IMG/VR virus record: IMGVR_UViG_3300010392_003162
Location: 1-34,367 of that record
Length of the DNA: 34,367 bases
Strand: one strand, 5' to 3'
Source of the DNA: a virus
Numbering within the stretch: the stretch's first letter is position 1; each line of letters opens with the position of its first letter. The notes beneath the pieces are model-generated. The model was not told the DNA's origin and did no database searches. It saw nothing but the letters and a program-made list of their open reading frames with translations. Shown piece by piece: positions 21,225-29,727 of this stretch. Both the position numbers and the translations under genes were made by a program.

Positions 21225-21544
21225 TGCGTGTAGGTAAGATGAAAAAGCTTGAAGTTTGGAGCAAGGTAGAAAAAGTAAACGAACTCAAAGAAAAAGATTT
21301 TGTACCAGGTAAAATCAAATCTGTGTATTTAGAAATGATACCAATGACTGGATCCGTTTCCTCTTTAGCTGGTAATACTAAAGTGAGTGGTACTACTCAT
21401 AAGTTTAAAGGACGTTATATTACTTGTAAGTTTATTAAAGATGATATGTGGTTCATTAGAAATGGTATTCAATATGATATCAAGTTCATTCTTAATCCAT
21501 TTGAAGCCAACAAGGAGCTTGAGTTCTTCTGTGAGGTGACATAA
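21224..21544 (+). CDS. Head closure protein
   Basis: A 106-residue beta-rich protein matching the SPP1 gp16/HK97 gp7 head closure group: RVGKMKKLEVWSKVE at the start, GTTHKFKGRYI and the FIRNGIQYDIKFILNPFE region. It seals the head and gives the tail its docking face. GGAGG precedes the ATG, and the stop overlaps the next gene (TAATG). Confidence 0.8.
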   Translation: MRVGKMKKLEVWSKVEKVNELKEKDFVPGKIKSVYLEMIPMTGSVSSLAGNTKVSGTTHKFKGRYITCKFIKDDMWFIRNGIQYDIKFILNPFEANKELEFFCEVT

Positions 21545-21999
21545 TGGCTGATTATGATTTTAGTGATAAGGAACTGCTAAAGCTTGCAGATGATCTTGAG
21601 AAAATGTCTGAAGCAGTACCAAAACTAACTAAGAAGTTTCTGAATAAAGAAGGTACTAAGCTCAAATCTGCTGTAAAAAAACTTGCTAAGACAAGGCTAA
21701 GAGTTGACTCTGGGAACTATATGAAACACCTAAAGCGCGGTAAACCTTATCAGTACAAAGGTGTGGATTGGTCTATAAGAGTCTATAATGCTGCAAAACA
21801 TGCTCATCTTCTAGAAGATGGACATGATATTCTTGCAAGAGGTAAGAAAGGCAAGAAGCAGAAAAAGGGTACAGGTAAGAAGGTAGGCTATAAGAATGGC
21901 TATCATATTCATGCTGATGCCGAGAGACGTTTTGTAAATACTTATGTAAAAGATGCTATGGATTTTCTTGATGATGTTTTAGATGAGGGAAAGTGGTAG
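21544..21999 (+). CDS. HK97 gp10-like neck/tail-completion protein
   Basis: A 151-residue protein of the HK97 gp10 type: helical start (LADDLEKMSEAVPKLTKKFLNKEGTKLKSAVKKLAK), then RVDSGNYMKHLKRG, AKHAHLLEDGHD and a basic insertion before HADAERRFV. It joins head closure to the tail terminator. The order connector-closure-gp10-terminator is kept. Confidence 0.85.
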   Translation: MADYDFSDKELLKLADDLEKMSEAVPKLTKKFLNKEGTKLKSAVKKLAKTRLRVDSGNYMKHLKRGKPYQYKGVDWSIRVYNAAKHAHLLEDGHDILARGKKGKKQKKGTGKKVGYKNGYHIHADAERRFVNTYVKDAMDFLDDVLDEGKW

Positions 22000-22003
22000 G
22001 TGT

Positions 22004-22435
22004 ATGAATTTAAAAGAGATTAAGGTGGCCATAAATACTTTGCTAGAAAAGAATATTCAAGCTGAAGTAATTGCTTATCGAGTTGAGGAAGATATTCCTA
22101 GACCATCTCTAAAAGTATTCTTTAGTGATATTAAGTCTTCTCCTGGTATGTGTGGTACTGCAGAAAAGAATGTGATTGTCAGGATATATTATTATCCAAC
22201 GGATCCTGATGATTGCGATATAGAAATATTAGAGGTTCGAGATAAACTTTCGGACCTCTTTTCTAGTTACACCAAAATAGGTGAAGAAGTATTGAAATTT
22301 AATGAGTATGAAGATGATGCCATGGTCGATATGATCCAGGCATCTTTTGAAGTAAATTACTCAAGTACTTCTAGTGAAGAAACTGTTTATCCTAATATGG
22401 ATATAATAGAGTTCGAATTGAAAGTAGGTGAATAA
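22004..22435 (+). CDS. Tail terminator family protein
   Basis: A 143-residue protein resembling the DUF6838-type tail terminator of PBSX-like phages: a helix (MNLKEIKVAINTLLEKN), the PRPSLKVFFSDIKSS strand, YYYPTD, and a C-terminal MDIIEFELKVGE strand. It would cap the tube and sheath and join them to the neck. ATG 22004 is chosen over 21983, which would overlap the previous gene; AGGTG before it is very close. Confidence 0.7.
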   Translation: MNLKEIKVAINTLLEKNIQAEVIAYRVEEDIPRPSLKVFFSDIKSSPGMCGTAEKNVIVRIYYYPTDPDDCDIEILEVRDKLSDLFSSYTKIGEEVLKFNEYEDDAMVDMIQASFEVNYSSTSSEETVYPNMDIIEFELKVGE

Positions 22436-23487
22436 TGGGAAAACCCGATATTTCCATTGAATTTAAGAAATTAGCACAATCGGCTATAGAAAGATCTTCA
22501 AATGGTATCGTTGTATTAATTTTAAAAGATGATACAGATACATCCTTTAATACTGTATCGTATACCCCAGCAGATGTTATAGGAGATAATATCTTTACAT
22601 CTGAAAATAAAGGTTATATTCAAGATGTTTTAAAAGGTGGCGTTGCAAAAGTTATCGTATCAAGAGTTGATTTAGCTGCAGTTACTCCAGTTGTATCAGC
22701 AATTAATAATATTGGAAATGTTCAATATAACTGGATTGGTATAGCAAGCGGTTCAGCTGAAGAGCAGGCAAAACTTGTTGAAGTGATTAAGGCGAACTCA
22801 AGTGTATCTGCGGTTGTTTATAACAATGATGCAGATCATGAAAGAATTGTAAACTTTGCAAATACTCAAGTAACACCAAGAGGAAAGGCTGCAGTTGATG
22901 GTGATAAATACGTTCCGCGAGTATTAGGTTTAATTGCTGGTTGTCCGATGACTAAATCTACAACATATAGAGTGTTGGAGGATTTAGAGTCTGTAATTGA
23001 GCCAGTTGATGTTGATGCGGCAATTGATTCAGGTAAGTTTGTTTTATTTAATGACGAAGGTGTTGTAAGAGTTGCAAGAGGAGTAAATTCCCTTGTTACC
23101 TTAGGGGACACCAAGTATGAGGATATGAAAAAGATTACCATAATGGATACTCTAACAATGATTAGAAGAGATGTTTTTACAATGTTTAAAGAACATTATG
23201 TAGGTGAGTTTAAAAATAGTTATGATAATCAGTTGATATTCTTTATTTCAGCGGAAGGCTATTTCCAGCAATTATCGTTCGAAGGTATTTTAGATCCGGA
23301 TTCTCCAAATGTTGTTTCGACCAACATTGAAAAACAACGATTAGAGTTGATAAAAACTAACCCTGAAGCTTCTACTTGGTCAGAGAAGCAAATCAAAGAT
23401 AACCCAGTTGGCTCAAAGGTATTTCCTAAAACAATTATTAGGGTAAATGATGCAATGGAAGATCTCGAGTTCGAGATTTTTAATTAA
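22435..23487 (+). CDS. Tail sheath protein (XkdK-like)
   Basis: A 350-residue contractile sheath, which makes this phage a myovirus. Family marks are IEFKKLAQSAIERSSNGIVVLIL at the start, GGVAKVIVSRV near 60-70 and the C-terminal KTIIRVNDAMEDLEFEIF strand that forms the sheath mesh. Length is a little below PBSX XkdK (about 460), with a shorter outer domain. It overlaps the terminator stop (TAATG). Confidence 0.92.
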   Translation: MGKPDISIEFKKLAQSAIERSSNGIVVLILKDDTDTSFNTVSYTPADVIGDNIFTSENKGYIQDVLKGGVAKVIVSRVDLAAVTPVVSAINNIGNVQYNWIGIASGSAEEQAKLVEVIKANSSVSAVVYNNDADHERIVNFANTQVTPRGKAAVDGDKYVPRVLGLIAGCPMTKSTTYRVLEDLESVIEPVDVDAAIDSGKFVLFNDEGVVRVARGVNSLVTLGDTKYEDMKKITIMDTLTMIRRDVFTMFKEHYVGEFKNSYDNQLIFFISAEGYFQQLSFEGILDPDSPNVVSTNIEKQRLELIKTNPEASTWSEKQIKDNPVGSKVFPKTIIRVNDAMEDLEFEIFN

Positions 23488-23502
23488 GCGAGGTGATAAG
23501 AA

Positions 23503-23931
23503 ATGAAAACAGATATCGCTAATAAGATTATGAATGGTACCTTTGGTACTGTCTGGGTGAACAATGAGAAATGGCAGGACATAAAAGCTTTTGAAGCAAA
23601 AGCAACTGCTGAGTATGAAGATGTGAATGTTCAAGGTGTTCTTGGTAAAGGCAGAAAGTATATTGGCTTTGAAGGTGCTGGTAGTATTACGACTCATAAA
23701 GTTTATTCTAGAGGAGCTAAAATAATTGGTGATGCTTTTAAAACTGGTATCATGCCTGATATAAAAATTATCTCTAAACTAGATGATCCAGCTGCTTTTG
23801 GAGCTGAACGAGTTGTTTATTATGGTGTTACTTTTGATGAGATTACATTATCTAAGTTTGAAGGTAAGACACCAGGCGAAGAAGAGCTACCATTTAAGTT
23901 TGTAGATTTTGAGTTTAAAGATTTAGTATAA
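23503..23931 (+). CDS. Tail tube protein (XkdM-like)
   Basis: A 142-residue inner tube protein: MNGTFGTVWVNNEKWQDIKAFEAKA, the tube-loop segment around KGRKYIGFEGAGSITTHKV, and a final beta region FKFVDFEFKDLV. It follows the sheath as in PBSX (XkdK-XkdM). A hairpin terminator covers its stop codon, which would raise tube and sheath over downstream genes. Confidence 0.9.
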   Translation: MKTDIANKIMNGTFGTVWVNNEKWQDIKAFEAKATAEYEDVNVQGVLGKGRKYIGFEGAGSITTHKVYSRGAKIIGDAFKTGIMPDIKIISKLDDPAAFGAERVVYYGVTFDEITLSKFEGKTPGEEELPFKFVDFEFKDLV

Positions 23932-23954
23932 GACCAGAATACCTGGTCTTTTTT
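23931..23954 (+). terminator. Terminator after the tube gene
   Basis: AGACCAG at 23931-23937 pairs with CTGGTCT at 23943-23949 around AATAC, followed by a T run. The tube gene's TAA lies at the foot of the stem. Partial read-through would lower expression of chaperone and tape measure genes relative to sheath and tube. Confidence 0.85.
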
Positions 23955-23968
23955 CATAGGGAGGAATC

Positions 23969-24403
23969 ATGGGAGAGTCAAAAGTGAATAAAGTATTAAC
24001 CCTTCAGCAAATAATTGCAAAGAAGAGTCAGAGAGATCAAGCAGTTTTAGAGTACAAGAGTTTGTATTTAGAATCATTAGATGGAGAATTAGTTGCTAAA
24101 AAGCCTGATAGAGAAACTGCAATTGAGTATTTAGATGAAATGACAAGAAGTACAGAGAGCGAGTCAGTTAAAGACATCTATAAGATATGTAAAACTGCAA
24201 TTTATGATTGTATAAAAACATTAAGAGAAGAAGAACTTCATAAAGCTTATGAATGTGTTTCGCCAGATGAGATAGTAGACAAATTATTTGAAATTGAAGA
24301 AGTAATTGATTTGGGTACAAAAATCATTGATTGGAATGAGAAAAATGTTGATCAAGCAAAAGCTGAACTTCAAAGAGAGGTTGAGGAAGATATAAAAAAC
24401 TAA
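23969..24403 (+). CDS. Tail assembly chaperone (XkdN-like, G part)
   Basis: A 144-residue helical, acidic protein in the XkdN position between tube and tape measure (LQQIIAKKSQRDQAVLEYKSLYLESL; IDWNEKNVDQAKAELQREVEED at the end). Such chaperones coat the tape measure while the tube is built. The last codons are ATA AAA AAC before TAA and form a perfect slippery heptamer, so a minority of ribosomes should shift to -1 and make a 196-residue fusion with the 52 codons that follow. This is the G/GT arrangement of lambda. Confidence 0.88.
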   Translation: MGESKVNKVLTLQQIIAKKSQRDQAVLEYKSLYLESLDGELVAKKPDRETAIEYLDEMTRSTESESVKDIYKICKTAIYDCIKTLREEELHKAYECVSPDEIVDKLFEIEEVIDLGTKIIDWNEKNVDQAKAELQREVEEDIKN

Positions 24404-24422
24404 TTGCCTCCGATGTGGAGGC
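24394..24422 (+). promoter_or_regulatory. Programmed -1 ribosomal frameshift site
   Basis: The heptamer A AAA AAC (24394-24400) is in the correct phase, with zero-frame codons AAA and AAC, right before the stop TAA. After a 5-base spacer a hairpin follows: GCCTCC (24406-24411), loop GATGT, GGAGGC (24417-24422). Shifting back one base reads CTA ATT GCC onward to the TAG at 24556-24558 with no stop. The stem also hides the GGAGG ribosome site of the ATG at 24427. Confidence 0.85.
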
Positions 24423-24426
24423 TAAC

Positions 24427-24558
24427 ATGATTAGTTTTTATTTGCTTAAGGGAATCTCTCATGAAACCTTAATTAAGTTAACTCCTTATGAAAAAGCATT
24501 TTATCGTGTAACGATGAATAACTATATTGAACAGATGAACTCGTTAATGGATAAGTAG
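24427..24558 (+). CDS. Tail assembly chaperone T part (frameshift extension, 43 codons from its ATG)
   Basis: A 43-codon frame (starts MISFYLLKGISHETLIKL) that lies in the -1 frame of the chaperone and is open from the slippery site on. It is expected mainly as the C-terminal end of the 196-residue fusion, which binds the tape measure. GGAGG five bases before the ATG could allow separate translation, but that site is in the frameshift hairpin. Short helical proteins here are usual in myophages. Confidence 0.75.
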   Translation: MISFYLLKGISHETLIKLTPYEKAFYRVTMNNYIEQMNSLMDK

Positions 24559-24568
24559 AGGAGAGTAT

Positions 24569-26461
24569 ATGTCTAAGAAAGTAGTCCAAACGGTACTGCA
24601 ATTGAAAGATAAATTTTCTCAACCTATTTTAAAATCATCAAAGAATACCAGGTCTTTTCAAAGACAAGTAAAGAAAACTAAAAATAGTATCAAAAAATTC
24701 AAGAATGGCGCAGTTAGCGACTTTAAATCAGTCGCTAAAAGCGCCATTGGTCTTGGTGCTGCATATGTTGGATTTAATGCAATGAAAACTGGTCTATCAG
24801 ACTGTGTAACAGAAGCTAAAAACATGATTGAAGCTGAGACTAAATTAACTGCGGTATTTAAAGCTACTGGAAAGGCAACCGCAGAAGAAGTTGCAGCCTT
24901 ATCTGCACATTCAGATGCACTTGAGAAGCAAGGTGTTATTGGTGCAGATGTTACTACATCTTTTCAGCAACAGTTGGCTACATATAATTTAACTGCTGAG
25001 AGTGTTAAGGCATTATCTGAGGGTTCTTTAGATCTAATTGCTCAGATGAAAGGTGCCAATGCAGCTCAAGCTGATGGTGTCAATGTTGGTAATATGCTTG
25101 GTAAAGTAATGTCAGGTCAACTGGGTGCATTATCCCGTGCTGGTATTTCTTTTGATGAAGCGCAGGAAAAAGTTTTGAAGTATGGTACAGAGCAGGAAAA
25201 AGTCGCCACACTTGCAAAAGTTCTTGAGCAGAATGTGGGTGGTGTTAACAAATCACTCTTAGAGACTGATGATGGTAAGATTGTTGCAATGAATCATAAG
25301 TTTGGTGCTTATAAAGAAATGATAGGTAGAAAGATTTTACCTTTACAAGCAAAGTTTTCATCATGGTTTGCTACAAAAATTCCAGCAATCGAAGCTATTA
25401 CTTTAAAGTTGTTTAATGCTGCAGAAAAAGCAGTTGAGAAACTTGTGCCGCAGATTAGAAAACTATGGGCTTGGTTAAAAAAGGCATTTAAATCTGATGC
25501 TATGAAGACTTTTAATAAAATTCTTTTAAAAGTCAAAGAAATCATTTTGAAAGTAGCAAAATCAGCTTATGAGATGGCGAAGTATTTCATAGAAAACTGG
25601 AGAAAATTTGAACCAATTATCTATGGTATTGTTGGAGCTTTTGCAGCATATAAGGCGATTATGCTTGTATCTAAAACTGTGATGGTAGCTGTTAAGATTG
25701 CACAACTTGCAATTAATGTAGCTATGGGAGCTAATCCAATTGGGTTAGTAATTATAGCCATTGGCGCATTAATCGCTATAGGTGTCGCACTGTACAGAAA
25801 TTGGGACACAATCAAACTTAAAGTTGCTGAATTATGGGATAAGTTCAAGGGCTTTATTGCAGATATATCTGATAAGTTCCCTTTATTAGGCATCGTCATA
25901 GAAAACACCATAGAAAAGTGGAAAGGCATCTTTGAGGGGGTGAAAACCACCTTCCAAGGTATTGTTGATTTTGTCGCAGGAGTATTTACTGGTGATTGGG
26001 AAAGGGCATGGGAAGGTGTTAAGAATATCTTTAAAGGGATATTTGATACATTCTATGCGATAGCAAAGACACCTATTAATGGTGTCATTGATTTGATGAA
26101 TCTTTTAATCGAGAAATTGAATGGTTTTAGCTTTGAAGTGCCTGATTGGTTTGGTGGTGATATAGGAGGAAAGAGTGTAGGCTTTAGTATTCCTAAAATT
26201 CCTAGACTAGCACTTGGTACCACTTTTTCAAAAGGTGGACTCACTGAGATTCATGACGGCGCTCATGGTGGCGAGATTGTAGATCTCCCTAATGGTTCTC
26301 GAGTAATACCAGCTGATAAGAGTAAAAAAATAGTTGAGAAATCTGGTGGCATTACGGTTTATGTCACTATAGAAGGCAATGTCATTGGCAATGAACAGTT
26401 TGTTAATGATGTTGGTAATAAGGTCGCTAAGAAGATAAAAGAAGCGATAGACAATGTATAA
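24569..26461 (+). CDS. Tape measure protein (XkdO-like)
   Basis: A 630-residue tape measure that sets tail length. It begins with a basic helical region (VLQLKDKFSQPILKSSKNTRSFQRQVKKTKNSIKKF), has a long hydrophobic section at about 350-415 (IYGIVGAFAAYKAIMLVSK to GLVIIAIGALIAIGVALY, then W-D), W-rich repeats (EKWKGIFEGVKTTFQGI, WERAWEGVKNIFKGIFD) and a Gly-rich end. From the usual 1.5 A per residue I expect a tail of about 95 nm, short for a myovirus. No lysozyme or peptidase domain is seen. Confidence 0.92.
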   Translation: MSKKVVQTVLQLKDKFSQPILKSSKNTRSFQRQVKKTKNSIKKFKNGAVSDFKSVAKSAIGLGAAYVGFNAMKTGLSDCVTEAKNMIEAETKLTAVFKATGKATAEEVAALSAHSDALEKQGVIGADVTTSFQQQLATYNLTAESVKALSEGSLDLIAQMKGANAAQADGVNVGNMLGKVMSGQLGALSRAGISFDEAQEKVLKYGTEQEKVATLAKVLEQNVGGVNKSLLETDDGKIVAMNHKFGAYKEMIGRKILPLQAKFSSWFATKIPAIEAITLKLFNAAEKAVEKLVPQIRKLWAWLKKAFKSDAMKTFNKILLKVKEIILKVAKSAYEMAKYFIENWRKFEPIIYGIVGAFAAYKAIMLVSKTVMVAVKIAQLAINVAMGANPIGLVIIAIGALIAIGVALYRNWDTIKLKVAELWDKFKGFIADISDKFPLLGIVIENTIEKWKGIFEGVKTTFQGIVDFVAGVFTGDWERAWEGVKNIFKGIFDTFYAIAKTPINGVIDLMNLLIEKLNGFSFEVPDWFGGDIGGKSVGFSIPKIPRLALGTTFSKGGLTEIHDGAHGGEIVDLPNGSRVIPADKSKKIVEKSGGITVYVTIEGNVIGNEQFVNDVGNKVAKKIKEAIDNV

Positions 26462-26482
26462 GTGGGGGCAACCCCACTTTTT
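26461..26482 (+). terminator. Terminator after the tape measure gene
   Basis: AGTGGGG at 26461-26467 pairs with CCCCACT at 26472-26478 around the GNRA tetraloop GCAA, followed by a T run to 26482. It overlaps the last base of the tape measure gene. Confidence 0.85.
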
Positions 26483-26496
26483 AAGTAGGTGATAAT

Positions 26497-26907
26497 ATGA
26501 TTATTCTTTCAATAAACAATAATGAAGAGAGTATAACACTTCCTATTCATCCACTAGGAGTAGGACCGAGTAGAACAAAAACACCAATAGAGTTTAAGAC
26601 ATTTAAAAATGGCACTATCTTAATAGATAAGAAAGGGGAATTGAGAACACTATCAATTGAAAGTATGTTTCCTGAAACTGCGGGTAAGTATCCATTTCAA
26701 GAGAATAACTCATTAGATGCTACTGAATATGTTGAAAAATTAAATAAGTGGTTTGATATAGGTATTCCGCTTAGAATCAAGATATTTAATAAGGGATTAA
26801 TGACTCTCAATATGTCGTGTACAATTACAGATTTCACTGCAGTACCGGACAAAGTGAATGATATTAATTATACACTTGGAATCAAAGAATTTCCTGTAGG
26901 TTTCTAG
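26497..26907 (+). CDS. Baseplate hub-tube connector, XkdP-like without LysM
   Basis: A 136-residue beta-rich protein in the XkdP position. The stretch GELRTLSIESMFPETAGKYPF, followed by EYVEKLNKWFDIGIPLRIKIF and NYTLGIKEF, resembles the N-terminal half of XkdP and the tail tube initiator gp53 of T4. The C-terminal LysM domain of the family is missing, so binding to peptidoglycan is not expected from it. The next gene starts straight after its stop. Confidence 0.7.
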   Translation: MIILSINNNEESITLPIHPLGVGPSRTKTPIEFKTFKNGTILIDKKGELRTLSIESMFPETAGKYPFQENNSLDATEYVEKLNKWFDIGIPLRIKIFNKGLMTLNMSCTITDFTAVPDKVNDINYTLGIKEFPVGF

Positions 26908-27885
26908 ATGAATTTTAGTTTGAACATAATCAAGGATGACAATATGATAGATATTTCAAATCAATCCGGTAATCTATCATGGTCCTATCAATTTCAAACA
27001 TTAGGTGTGAATCTCACCTTTGATTTTGCAAATGTTAATAGCAATAAAGTTGTACCTGGTTCGATTGTGATTTTAAAAGACGAAGCAGATCAAGAAGTTA
27101 TATTTATCGGAATCGTTGTTACAAGCTCAAGAAAAGGAGTAATATATTCCTTTTCAGCATATGATTTTGCGTGGTACTTGAATAAGTCAGATATCATTAT
27201 TCAGTTTAATAAAACCAATGCTACAACTGCCATTGAGCAACTGTTAAAAAAGTTAGGCATCGAAGCTGGTGACATTCCCTACATGAAAACATTAATTACA
27301 AAAATCTATATAGATGCTAAGCCTAGCGAGATTCTATATGACATCATAGATCAAGTGTTTTTAGAAACAGGCAGTAAGTATTTCTTTGAGATGAATGGTT
27401 CAAAGTTAGATGTAAAAGAAGTTGGATCAGAGATTATAGATGCATCGTTTAAGCTTGCTGATAATCTTGCTCCAGTTAAAATCGAAGATGTTATTGGAGA
27501 AGATTTTACATTTAATGAGTCTATAGATAACATGAAAAATTCTATTATTGTGGTATCCAGTGAGTCTGATTATATCAGAATACTTGAGTCTGTTAAGGAT
27601 GATGAATCAATTCATAGATATGGACTTCTTCAGGAAGTAATTAAAGTAGATCAAAAAAATGAAGCTCAATCGAGAAACATTGCACTCAATACTTTAAAGG
27701 AATTAAACAAGGTAATGACCTCAACGAGCATACCTACTTTAGGTCATAAAGACTTAAAGCATTATAGGAAGCTGAGAATCAATTCTTCGGAAGCTGGTTT
27801 AGTAGGAGAGTATTTAATATTGTCCGCTTCGCATACATACTCTGAGGATACATATATGGCTACTATTGCAGTGGAGGTGATGTGA
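26908..27885 (+). CDS. Baseplate hub protein (XkdQ-like)
   Basis: A 325-residue hub protein of the XkdQ/late control D type: beta-barrel N-terminus (GNLSWSYQFQTLGVNLTFDF, PGSIVILKDE), FSAYDFAWYLNKSD, the helix ATTAIEQLLKKLGIE and a C-terminal GEYLILSASHTYSEDTYMATIAVEV. It forms the central trimer below the tube. It begins immediately after the XkdP-like stop with no strong SD, so coupling is likely. Confidence 0.85.
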   Translation: MNFSLNIIKDDNMIDISNQSGNLSWSYQFQTLGVNLTFDFANVNSNKVVPGSIVILKDEADQEVIFIGIVVTSSRKGVIYSFSAYDFAWYLNKSDIIIQFNKTNATTAIEQLLKKLGIEAGDIPYMKTLITKIYIDAKPSEILYDIIDQVFLETGSKYFFEMNGSKLDVKEVGSEIIDASFKLADNLAPVKIEDVIGEDFTFNESIDNMKNSIIVVSSESDYIRILESVKDDESIHRYGLLQEVIKVDQKNEAQSRNIALNTLKELNKVMTSTSIPTLGHKDLKHYRKLRINSSEAGLVGEYLILSASHTYSEDTYMATIAVEVM

Positions 27886-28235
27886 TGGATTCAATTATAG
27901 ACTTGGCTAAAGAATTTAGAAAAAGAGATCCTAAAAAGATTCTTGGCCCAATAGTAGGAAGAGTTTTATCTCCACTTCCTGATTTACAAGTTTCAATATT
28001 ATCAGACCAAGTTGTTTTATCTGCAGATAAATTATATATCACAGAGAAACTTTACAAAGATACTGAAACAGTCTTTTTAAACGGTGATTTGATACTTGAT
28101 GATATTACAAAGTCTGTTAATGGTGAATTAACCATGACTAAAGAGATCCTAAAAAAAGATGAAAAAGTTATGCTCGTTCCTACAGAAAACGGACAAGAAT
28201 TTTTCATAATTGATAAAGTAAGAAAGGCAAAATGA
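27885..28235 (+). CDS. DUF2577 baseplate protein (XkdR-like)
   Basis: A 116-residue protein in the XkdR position with the DUF2577 pattern: an N-terminal helix, then GRVLSPLPDLQVSILSDQVVL, LTMTKEILKKDEKVMLVPTENGQEFFIIDKV. The OB-fold-like beta region suits a hub-spike adapter. ATG 27885 overlaps the XkdQ stop, with GGAGGTG at good spacing. Confidence 0.8.
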   Translation: MDSIIDLAKEFRKRDPKKILGPIVGRVLSPLPDLQVSILSDQVVLSADKLYITEKLYKDTETVFLNGDLILDDITKSVNGELTMTKEILKKDEKVMLVPTENGQEFFIIDKVRKAK

Positions 28236-28660
28236 TGTTACCAATTGTACCTAATGTTAAAACTGAAAAGAAAAGCGTTTCTGATCAGAAAGGAATTGTA
28301 TATAAATTTGATTTTAAATTGGGTTCTTATGTTTTGGAAGAAGGACAATTAGTAGAGCTAACCTCAGTAGAAGATCAAGTAAAACAGTGGTTACAATTCT
28401 TCATTAATACTGATTTAAATATTTATCCAATATACAAAGGTTTAGACTATGGTTTAAATCTTAAAAAATATATTGGACACAAGACTATACCACTTGGTCT
28501 AATAGCTTCAGAGATTTCCGATCAATTAGAATTAGGAATTAAATTGAATGATGGTATCAAAGAAGTTATAAGCGTTAGAGCAACAAAAGAAAATGAAGTT
28601 TTGAAACTATCTATAAATGTTAAAATTTCAAATGATGAAATTGTGGAGGTGATTCTATAA
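28232..28660 (+). CDS. DUF2634/gp25-like baseplate wedge protein (XkdS-like)
   Basis: A 142-residue protein of the XkdS group, related to T4 gp25, which starts sheath assembly: VYKFDFKLGSYVLEEGQLVEL, VKQWLQFFINTDLNIYPIY, YGLNLKKYIG. It overlaps the preceding gene (ATGA); ATG 28235 is an equal alternative. The stop overlaps the next start (TAATG). Confidence 0.82.
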   Translation: MMLPIVPNVKTEKKSVSDQKGIVYKFDFKLGSYVLEEGQLVELTSVEDQVKQWLQFFINTDLNIYPIYKGLDYGLNLKKYIGHKTIPLGLIASEISDQLELGIKLNDGIKEVISVRATKENEVLKLSINVKISNDEIVEVIL

Positions 28661-29727
28661 TGTCTGAGACTGTGTTAAATGAACTGCTTGGAGGTATGTC
28701 TGATAAGTATGATAAAAGACCAGGACACCTGGTAAATGATTTTATGGCTGCGGTGGCAAATGCAGTTGAAAAAAGAGACAAAAAGATTGATGTTGTAGAA
28801 TCAAAATTAGATGTAAGAAATCTTAAGGACGAAGAGTTAGATCTTTATATAACACAAAATAGTGACAAGACTAGACATCTAGCAACATATGCTTCTGTGA
28901 TTGTAATCATTGTCGGTAATTGCAATTTTGTTAAAGGTGATATTGCAGAAACATCTTCAGGTATTCAATTTGAGTTTGTTGAGAGTATCGATGTTGTTGA
29001 TACTGCAGAAACAACTTTAAAAGCAGTGATACCTGGTTCAAGTGGAAATGTTAGAGCAAATACAATTACTCAATTGCCTGTTACAGTTCAAGGCTTAACA
29101 AGCATTAATAATCCTTTAGATGCACAAGGTGGATATGATAAGGAAGAAGATCAACATTATCTAGAAAGATTCTTAGAAAGTGAACAGGTCGAGGAAACTC
29201 AAGGAAACAAAGCTCAACACAAATCTTGGGCGAAATCTATACAAGGTGTTGGTGATGCAAAAGTATTTCCTCTTCAAAATGCTGAAAGTGTAACAACTGA
29301 AAATAGTGTTTTAACTGTCATAGTTGATAGTAACATACTACCAGCTTCGGTAGAGCTGATTAATACTGTACAAGAGATTATTAATCCACTATCAGAAAAT
29401 GGTCATGGCTCCGGCCTTGCACCTTTGGGATGTTATGCCTATATAAAGAGCGCTGATGCATTAAATCTGAATATAACCTTTGTTGGAGTGTTAGCTCAAG
29501 GGGCAATTAATGAATCCGTTAAAACAAGCGTTTCGTTAAAGATTAAAGAATATTTGAAAGATGTCTATAAGAATAACAAGACAATCTCTTTTGCCAAAAT
29601 GGGCGTGGCAATTTTAGCTGCAGATGGTCTTGAAGATTATACAAATCTTATGATTAATGGAAGTACTGAAAATATTCTTGTTCCTGATAAATCAGTAGCA
29701 GTGTTAGAGAGTGTGGTGATTTCATGA
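28660..29727 (+). CDS. Baseplate J-like wedge protein (XkdT-like)
   Basis: A 355-residue wedge protein of the Baseplate_J/gp47 family. Typical parts are LDLYITQNSDKTRHLATYASVIV, GIQFEFVES, the PGSSGNVRANTI segment, INNPLDAQGGYDKEEDQHYLERFL and TQGNKAQHKSWAKSIQGVGDAKVFP. With the XkdS- and XkdU-like proteins it builds the baseplate wedges. Position and length agree with PBSX. Confidence 0.9.
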   Translation: MSETVLNELLGGMSDKYDKRPGHLVNDFMAAVANAVEKRDKKIDVVESKLDVRNLKDEELDLYITQNSDKTRHLATYASVIVIIVGNCNFVKGDIAETSSGIQFEFVESIDVVDTAETTLKAVIPGSSGNVRANTITQLPVTVQGLTSINNPLDAQGGYDKEEDQHYLERFLESEQVEETQGNKAQHKSWAKSIQGVGDAKVFPLQNAESVTTENSVLTVIVDSNILPASVELINTVQEIINPLSENGHGSGLAPLGCYAYIKSADALNLNITFVGVLAQGAINESVKTSVSLKIKEYLKDVYKNNKTISFAKMGVAILAADGLEDYTNLMINGSTENILVPDKSVAVLESVVIS

